DNA from: Tetranychus cinnabarinus
Lineage: Eukaryota; Arthropoda; Arachnida; Trombidiformes; Tetranychidae
NCBI GenBank assembly: GCA_022266195.1
Contig: WHVY01000001.1
Location: 17,670,001-17,734,000, forward strand
Length of the DNA: 64,000 nt
Reading direction: 5' to 3'
The notes beneath the pieces are model-generated. The model was not told the origin of the DNA and ran no database searches. It saw only the letters and a list, made by a program, of their open reading frames with translations. Position 1 is the first letter of the stretch, and each line of letters begins with the position of its first letter. Position numbers and translations under genes: made by a program. This document shows positions 57,419 to 64,000 of this stretch, piece by piece.

Positions 57419-60400
57419 TCAAAGAATACTGTCACTATCGGTAATAACTTTCCAGCCATTATCTTCAGATAGCTCATCGTTTTTAGGTCCAACAACGGCA
57501 TATCGATGAGGTACTTCTGCTCCAAGATATTGATGTGCAACCTTTTTCACATCATCAAGGGTAACATCCAATAATCGGAGACGATAGTTGTGAAATATTT
57601 CATCTGAAATACCATAAAGGAATTGTCTGGTTCCTTGATCTCCTGGAGTAATTGGTTTATCAACTACTTTGAAAACAGATAGTTTTGCTTCATCTAGAGA
57701 TTGTTGGTTAAATAAATCACTGGAATTGATCCAAGCAAGAGATTCATCAAAAACTTTGACTGTCCTTAGAACATTAGGGTCACGATATGAAAAATACGAA
57801 AGTATTCCTCCTTGAGTGATCGTTACATCGCCACCATAAGCACCGCCTTTTTCTCGAATTTCTTCTTGAACGTACTTAGAGGCCAATAATGCAGCCATGA
57901 TATGCAATTTAGCATGATCAGGGTGAGCATAAGGAACAGTTAGAATTGATTTAGCAACAAAATTTGTATTAAAAGGAAATACGAAATGTTCCTTTTTAAA
58001 ATCTTTTTCGATTGGGTATTTAATACTTGCACCGGGTTTATCGAGTCCTGGTGATCCACCAGAAGGAAGTTGATTCAAGAAATGTTCAAGATGTGTTAGT
58101 GAGTTATCAATGGCTGCTGGCTCGATGTTTACAGCAACTTTCATAGATTCTTTATGGAAAACGAGTTTACCCAAAGTAATCAGTTTTTCTCGTAAATCAT
58201 TTATATCGTTCTTCTCAGCTAATTTCTTGAGAAACACAATGTTATAAAGTCCAGAACAAATTTCATTGAGAGCTCCAGAGGCTTGAAGTGTTGATGCGGC
58301 TCTAATCATTACAAAAGTATGACCAAATTGGGATAATTTTTCTGCTCTTTCTGAAGCCATCCTCTTAATTATTTGACTTAAATGCTCATCTTCATCATAT
58401 CGCAAATGGTTCAATATATCTGACCATAAATTCAACATGGCTTCTAAATTTCTTTCTAAACAATGCGAATAGAGAAGAATACCAGTTTGATATTCATCTA
58501 AATTATAAATACTTTCACATAAATGTGATCGAGCCTCCAGTCCACCAGTTCGCATTTTAATCTCTTGATCCATCTGTTTGTGATCTCTGGATCCAGCTCC
58601 TAACTCAGTGATCAGTTCACAAAAAATTGGCCAATATGGTTTAAGATCTTTGGGTAAATCTGATTCGGCCAAATGTATTAATGATCGAAAATATACAACA
58701 GTATTAGTTGGTTGAGGTGATATTTGTACAGGAATTGATGCAATTTGACTGTGATTCAAATTTGTGGAAATCATTTTCCTTGAAATATCGCCATTAACAT
58801 CCAAACAAGGCAAACAGGATGCATCCATATTATTATCCACATAATCTCTTAATTCTATTCCTTGCTGATAAATTTTCTCTTTTTCTTCGGGTGTGAGTTT
58901 GTCTGTTTTTTCAGACAATAGAGCGTTTTCTTTCGCAGTGTATTCCGTCAAATAATCTTCAGATGCAGTCATGATAAAGAAGAGATTATGAGTGTTCTCG
59001 ATGAAATATTTTCTAACTTTTTCTTTCAAAAAGTTTGGATTATCTGAAAGCTCTTTTTTAAATCTTGCAATATTATCATTAATTCTTAACACTCCGATTG
59101 GATCTCCATCATGATTCCATACTCCTTGGATAGTCGAGAATAAATTTAGTCCAAAATCAGCTGGTTGATGCTTCAAAGAGAGTTCTATCGAATGAAGAAG
59201 AGCATCTATCCTTTGCTGAGGGAAACCTTCTTCTGCTACTCTTTCGAAAGTTTTCAAAATTATTTCTTTCACCTTTTGACAGTCGTTAGCGTGAATTCCT
59301 TGAAGACCAACGGAAAAAACTTTTGGCTTAATGAAATCCCAGATTTGAACACCAGGAGCATAATCCATTCCTAAGTTTGATCTTATGAGTGATTCATAGA
59401 AAGGCGCGTTTTGACCAGTTGTAAGAAGTTTTCCGATAATTGATAGGACAAATGATTCGTAAATATTATCGATATCACACAAAAGGTAACAAAGACTAGC
59501 AGTTGTTTGTTTATCAGGAAAAGGTGCCATTGGATCAGGACGACATCTAGTAACAATTTCTTTAGGACTTTCCCATGCCTTTTGATCCAATACTTTTGAT
59601 ATCTTCTTAACTTGTGGATTATGATCTGATTTAGATAAAATCATTTCGTCGATGAGCTTAAGATGATTTTCTAAAGGTAAATCGCCATAAGTGAAAAATC
59701 TAGAAAAACAATTTTCGACATTTAGCTATTAGTATATTGAGATGATGTGATATAAAGACTGTTATTACCTGGAATTACTTGGATGGTAAAACTTGTGATA
59801 AAATTTTTTCATTTCTTCATGACTCAATCGAGGTATATCCAATGGATCACCTCCAAAGTGATATTGATAAACAGTATCGGGTAAAATGGATCGTAATGCA
59901 GATGTGTAATACACAGTCGAGTTATTTGACTAAAATAAGAATTAAAAAGATGATGAAAAGTTAATCTATTAGCATTGAATATTAGGTTGGCCGGATACAA
60001 AAGTGAAGTGAGTTTTATTTTATTGAATTTCATGTGATTATCGCACAGAGTTGAATATTGGTGGTTAGTATCTTGCAACATTTAATAATTTGTTGCAATT
60101 AACAGAAATTAAATATCTCAATTAATTGCTGAGATATTTAAATTTAATTGGAAAATTGGAAATTTTTTAGCTACCATTGAATAACATTGATTTTAATAAA
60201 AAATACAGTTTACGCATAGTCCCCACTTTGACCATTTTTCAAAATACAGCTCGTTTTTGATTTTTGCGTTTTCCTATTTTCCAATTAAATTTAAATATCT
60301 CAGCAATTAATTTAGATATTTAATTTCTGTTAATTGCAACAAATGATTGAAGTTTGCAAGATACTAACCACCAATATTCAACTATGTGCGATAATCACAT

Positions 60401-61022
60401 GAAATTCAATAAAATAAAACTCACTTCACTTATGTATCCGGTCAACCTAATAGCAATGCTATGATAAACTCACATAAGAACCTTTCATTTCATTCAAGAC
60501 AACTCCTTTGAATTTTAAAGGTGATTCCTTGTCTGTTATTTCAGCATGCTCTAGTCTCCAAGCTTCTTGACGAAAATTGATTTCCTCGAGGGTCGGATTG
60601 AAGACTATGTCCAAGTAAATTTTTGATAGATTTTCCATGTCTTTTGGATTAGTAGTTGAGAAAGGATAACAAGTGCAATCTGGTGCTGTGTAAGCATTCA
60701 TGAACGTAGATAACGATCTAGAAGCCATTTTCATGAAAATTTCTCGACATGGATAATTGAGAGATCCCATTATAGTGAGATGTTCAAGTACATGAGCAAC
60801 GCCAGTATTATCAGAAGGAATTGTCCGAAAAAAGATACAAAACAAGTTGTTGTTATCCTCTCTCCACAAATGCATATGTTCGGCTTTGGTTTTATCATGG
60901 ATTAAAAAATAAGCTTTTGCTGAAAGCTCAGGTACATCCTCAACTCTTTCTAAAGTATAACCATGTAACTTTTGACCAGCTTTGTAAGAGGCCATAGGCC
61001 CAGAAGGTCCAGTTGAAATCAT
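57419..61022 (-). CDS. PITRM1: Presequence protease, mitochondrial (M16C, PreP)
   Basis: Three exons (60474-61022, 59769-59929, 57419-59699) join in phase to 996 aa; the human enzyme is 1037. It degrades cleaved mitochondrial presequences and other short peptides in the matrix (family knowledge). The inverted zinc motif HVLEH lies at residues 77-81 in GVAHVLEHLTIMGSLNYPC, with the third ligand in VVLNEMKG. YPCREIFMKMASRSLSTFMNAYTA, GGDPLDIPRL, FFTYGDLPLENHL, VWNHDGDPI, DASCLPCL and VPYAHPDHA all match PITRM1. The C-terminal EIREKGGAYGGDV carries the conserved Arg and Tyr of the second half. The ATG at 61022 is the first in frame. The upstream open codons (back to a TAA at about 61097) read RFCLCLRLSSNLLAC, which looks like a targeting sequence without a start Met, so a first exon may be missing. 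Intron 1 carries a MITE. Confidence 0.94.
59982..60450. mobile_element. Mariner-type MITE with very long inverted repeats (469 bp)
   Basis: The ends are TTAGGTTGGCCGGATAC and GTATCCGGTCAACCTAA, flanked by TA (59980-59981 and 60451-60452). The arms (59982 to about 60170 and about 60262 to 60450) are near-perfect reverse complements for almost 190 bases with few mismatches, around a roughly 90-base centre without a frame. The TTAGGTTGG end is typical of Tc1/mariner elements, whose target is TA (family knowledge). It lies entirely in PITRM1 intron 1 and is not seen elsewhere in the window. Confidence 0.88.
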
Positions 61023-61925
61023 AGCAGCTTCACAAGCTAACAAATTAGACGATAAACGTAGGCACAAGCAGAAACGAGGCAAAAGACGGAATTAGGAAAA
61101 TGTAATCAACCAAACACCAATTCCAAATTAATAAGATAAATATAAAAAAGATTAGCGAACACTTTATAAGAATAAGCAATCGTAATTAATAGAAAAATGA
61201 ACTTCACAAAAACAATCAGTAATTCACGAATTTGAAGTATGATTCAACTTTAACATATTTGAATGACAAAAATGAATGTTTAAATAGCATTTTATGTGTG
61301 TTTTAGTGCACATTTGGATTTATTTATTATCAATTTAGCGAGAAAAATTATTAAGAGTAACTGATTAGATATGGAAGTGCACAAAGGAAGCCCCATGCAA
61401 TTCTTGGAATCGATTCGAGAGAAATTTGATTTATTAGTAAAGCAAATTGCAAGTGTTATTTGATAGATATGGGTTAAAAGTACATTTTATTATATTGATG
61501 GATTTTTAAAAGTACAATTTGCAAATGGACAAAATACAATTCATGTTATTTTCATGATGAGTGGATGATTCACGTTTTAATACACTTGAAATTTTGTTTG
61601 CTCGAACTTGTATAATAACTGAAAACTTGTGAGTCATTTTTTCTCAATATCTGATCAAGATCAATCCGGGAAAGGATTATTATAGATTGGATCAATCACG
61701 AATTAATATGGCATTATTGGTTCATTGTAATTCTGGAAAGAGACTTGCTCATCATGTTGCAAAAACGTATCCCAATACTGTATCAAGTGGATTCTGTTAT
61801 CTTTAGTAATTTGATTTGAAATAATGATCTGTTACAGTAAAATTTATTTGATTTTTACAATTTAAACGTGTAAGTAAACATCTGACAAGACATTTAATTG
61901 TGAGTCTGTTTCATGATTATATTGA

Positions 61926-62430
61926 TCAGTTCAGCCCCCCATCATGACTGATCGCAAATTTATTTTTGCTGTGTACCATAAATTCAATCCACATTTAAAG
62001 ACATAATTTTTTTCTGGTTTACAATCATTGACGAAATCAAGTAAAAATTTGTCATTTAGTCTCTTTTTCGTTTAGTTGAGGCACCAGATTTTTCACCAAA
62101 CTCTTTATTCGAAAGATAATTTGTATTTATTCCTAGCCCAACAATAAACCATCAACCTAAACAACAAAAAAGTTTTTCCCCCAAACACAATGCTACAAAA
62201 TATGGACTTTGCATTTTCCTCCCTGCCCTGTTTAAACGGAAATTTATCAGTAACCTGGATTCTGATTAACCTCTGACTATTCTTCAGGCACGTAGTTCTT
62301 CTGTGCAAAATTTCCCTTGGAATCCTTTCCGTTTATTTACAATTTTCACACAAAAATTTGATGTTTTGACTTTATAAGTATTACTTATTATATTATAAGT
62401 ACTTACTTATTAATATATTGTATAGATTAA
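61926..62430. other. Segment unique to duplication unit 2
   Basis: Unit 1 reads ATATTGATTAATATTTT straight through at about 55731. In unit 2 about 500 bp beginning CAGTTCAGCCCCCCATC is interposed. It is more GC-mixed than its surroundings and could be a transposon insertion. The flanks share only an imperfect ATATTG, so the target duplication is unclear. No coding frame is supported. Confidence 0.45.
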
Positions 62431-63369
62431 TATTTTGTCAAATTTTTGACAACTCAATCAAGAATTGGATTATAAAAGTAATAACTTCAATTGTAAGTCA
62501 TTTTGTTAATGACCGCTATATGATAACAAAAGTTTGATTTCTTTGAACGCTTTTGAACACAATTGAGGCTACGATTGAATCAGTTTACTTCATAATATGA
62601 GAAAAATCAGTTGATCAATCACCAACAACGAGAAAACACTTTTTGTCTTACCAAGTTTAGCGAAAGCCAGACTATCTAGCTTTTATCAGTAGAAACCCAC
62701 CAAAAAGGGCGACAGTTCAGAGGACTTAGTTTTGCTAAATCAGTGATAAATTGAATGGCAATCAGACAGGTTCGGATATAAGACAACTGGGTGGGGAAAA
62801 CAAGATAACTTACTTACCTCAGGATTAATAAAATGATTTCAATTAATTTAAATCGAAATCGTTGCTATTGAATCTATCTAAGCCGTTAATGTTAGTAAGT
62901 TCAGTTGATAAAGAATTGCATTTGAGTATTTTCTCGAAAAAAGAAGCTCAACAGAAGTGTTTATTATATATCAACAAGTACAACAAAATGTCTTTTCTAA
63001 TATTACATTTGGAGGTAGTTAAACGTAGTTTGTCCAAACGCCGGAGTTCGTTTTCAAAAAAACTCTTATGACTTGCAATTACTTCGAATAAAGTGACCTA
63101 GATTGTGATTCAAAGTAAAGATGGAACGTCATTAATTCGTCTGCTGTTAATTGCTGTAAACACTCACGGTTGCTGTTCTTTGCTCACTTATATGCCTTAA
63201 ATTGATACTGCAATTACTTTATTCAATATTGAATCAATCTTCTGGTTATGTTGGGTTTATTAAGGAGAAAGAAAGAAAAGTTTCCAGCATTAAAAATTAA
63301 ATTTTATTTCTTGATTATTTAATAAAATCAAAAGCAACAATTAATAAACATGTACCATTGTTAATTGAA

Positions 63370-64000
63370 TCAAAGAATACTGTCACTATCGGTAATAACT
63401 TTCCAGCCATTATCTTCAGATAGCTCATCGTTTTTGGGTCCAACAACGGCATATCGATGAGGTACTTCTGCTCCAAGATATTGATGTGCAACCTTTTTCA
63501 AGTCATCGAGGGTAACATCCAATAATCGGAGACGATAGTTGTGAAATATTTCATCTGAAATACCATCGAGGAATTGTCTCGTTCCTTGATCTCCTGGAGT
63601 AATTGGTTTATCAACTACTTTGAAAACAGATAATTTTGCTTCATTTAAAGATTGCTGGTTAAATAAATCACTCGAATCGATCCAAGCAAGAGATTCATCA
63701 AAAACTTTGACTGTCCTTACAACATTGGGGTCACGATGTGAATAAAATGAAAGTATTCCTCCTTGATTGATCGTTACTCCAGAATTATAAGCACCGCTTT
63801 TTTCTCGAATTTCTGCTTTAACGTACTTAGATGCCAATAATGCAGCCATGATATGTAATTTAGCATGATCAGGGTGAGCATAAGGAACAGTTAGAATTGA
63901 TTTAGCAACAAAGTTTGTGTTAAAAGGAAATACGAAATGTTCCTTTTTAAAATCTTTTTCGATTGGGTATTTAATACTTGCACCGGGTTTATCGAGTCCT
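63370..64000 (-). CDS. PITRM1: Second presequence protease copy (partial, 5' part outside window)
   Basis: The last 210 codons are open to the window edge with no stop or frameshift, beginning GLDKPGASIKYPIEKDF. Alignment by eye to the neighbouring gene shows about 90% or more identity and the same C-terminus (WKVITDSDSIL). Changes cluster in one place: EIREKGGAYGGDVTITQGG in copy 1 is EIREKSGAYNSGVTINQGG here, and SYFSYRDPN is SFYSHRDPN. The Arg and the Tyr of the block remain, but the flanking Gly residues, conserved from plants to mammals, are replaced. It may be a functional paralogue with altered substrate handling or an early pseudogene. The catalytic half is outside the window. Confidence 0.9.
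   Translation of the reverse strand, partial: GLDKPGASIKYPIEKDFKKEHFVFPFNTNFVAKSILTVPYAHPDHAKLHIMAALLASKYVKAEIREKSGAYNSGVTINQGGILSFYSHRDPNVVRTVKVFDESLAWIDSSDLFNQQSLNEAKLSVFKVVDKPITPGDQGTRQFLDGISDEIFHNYRLRLLDVTLDDLKKVAHQYLGAEVPHRYAVVGPKNDELSEDNGWKVITDSDSIL

Larger units (their letters stand above)
55095..61295. repeat. Tandem segmental duplication, unit 1 (about 6.2 kb)
   Basis: This unit begins near the desaturase upstream region and spans the whole PITRM1 gene. Unit 2 begins at about 61296 with the same order of sequence: the run ending TTATCAATTTAGCGAGAAAA, the block GGAAGCCCCATGCAA, the leader-like donor and the PITRM1 3' end. Coding parts look more than 90% identical and the flanks somewhat less, with several indels. 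Boundaries are approximate. Confidence 0.9.
61296..64000. repeat. Tandem segmental duplication, unit 2 (runs off the window)
   Basis: Second copy of the unit at 55095-61295. It includes a copy of the leader-like donor (62818) and the 3' end of a second PITRM1 gene. Compared with unit 1 it carries an extra block of about 500 bp (about 61926-62430) and lacks about 200 bp equivalent to 55800-55980, plus the segment unique to unit 1. Confidence 0.9.

Noticed and set aside
1..64000. CRISPR array, prophage or bacterial operon
   Set aside because: No spaced direct repeats and no bacterial gene clusters; spliced animal genes throughout.

Overview
This window is nuclear DNA of a small-genome arthropod. 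It is AT-rich. Its genes are spliced with short introns (often 60 to 130 bp) bounded by GT/AG, and it holds a polymerase III tRNA gene. The gene set is animal: ATP9 flippase, paired-domain Pax1/9, DEG/ENaC channel, ceramide synthase 1, catalase. The compact layout, the near-intronless DEG/ENaC gene and the overall style suggest a chelicerate, most likely an acariform mite such as a spider mite (Tetranychus). That assignment is inference and was not checked by any search. Most products were assigned by recognising family motifs and conserved blocks, and exon joins were checked for reading phase by hand.

Layout. 1-859 (-): 3' part of an LRRFIP-like coiled-coil gene. 1786-3957 (+): mitochondrial intermediate peptidase. 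4258-5119 (+): NIFK-like nucleolar RRM protein, tail to tail with ORC4 (5332-6465, -). 7627-10474 (-): ceramide synthase 1 in five exons. 13566-15089 (+): single-exon DEG/ENaC channel. 15271-15343 (-): tRNA-Arg(TCG). 16371-19599 (-): MARCH-type RING-CH E3 ligase. 20388-21407 (+): ZDHHC3/7-type palmitoyltransferase. 22310-30188 (-): catalase, whose first intron carries a very young, complete 4.75 kb Ty3/gypsy retrotransposon (24568-29321). 33104-33295 (+): TRIAP1, whose stop codon overlaps the likely start of an ATP9-type P4-ATPase (33292-37263, +). 43828-45474 (+): a Pax1/9 (Pox meso) gene between two long gene-poor stretches. 49774-54688 (-): delta-9 acyl-CoA desaturase with a likely far-upstream 5' leader exon. 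57419-61022 (-): presequence protease (PITRM1/PreP). 61296-64000: start of a second, diverged copy of the PITRM1 unit, holding the 3' part of a second PITRM1 gene.

Several genes act in mitochondria (MIPEP and PITRM1 in presequence handling, TRIAP1 in the intermembrane space). Others serve lipids (ceramide synthase, desaturase, flippase). They are interspersed, and nothing suggests an operon-like unit except the TRIAP1/ATP9 overlap. Mobile DNA is well represented: the gypsy element, a TA-flanked long-TIR mariner-type MITE in a PITRM1 intron, a MITE with 50-bp terminal inverted repeats in the MARCH intron, and a possible older 934-bp element.

The most noteworthy observations are the near-identical gypsy LTRs inside catalase, with a textbook -1 frameshift heptamer at the gag stop; the ATGA overlap of TRIAP1 and ATP9; and the PITRM1 tandem duplication, whose second copy has changed the conserved GGAYGG block. 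I found no convincing wholly new biological system.
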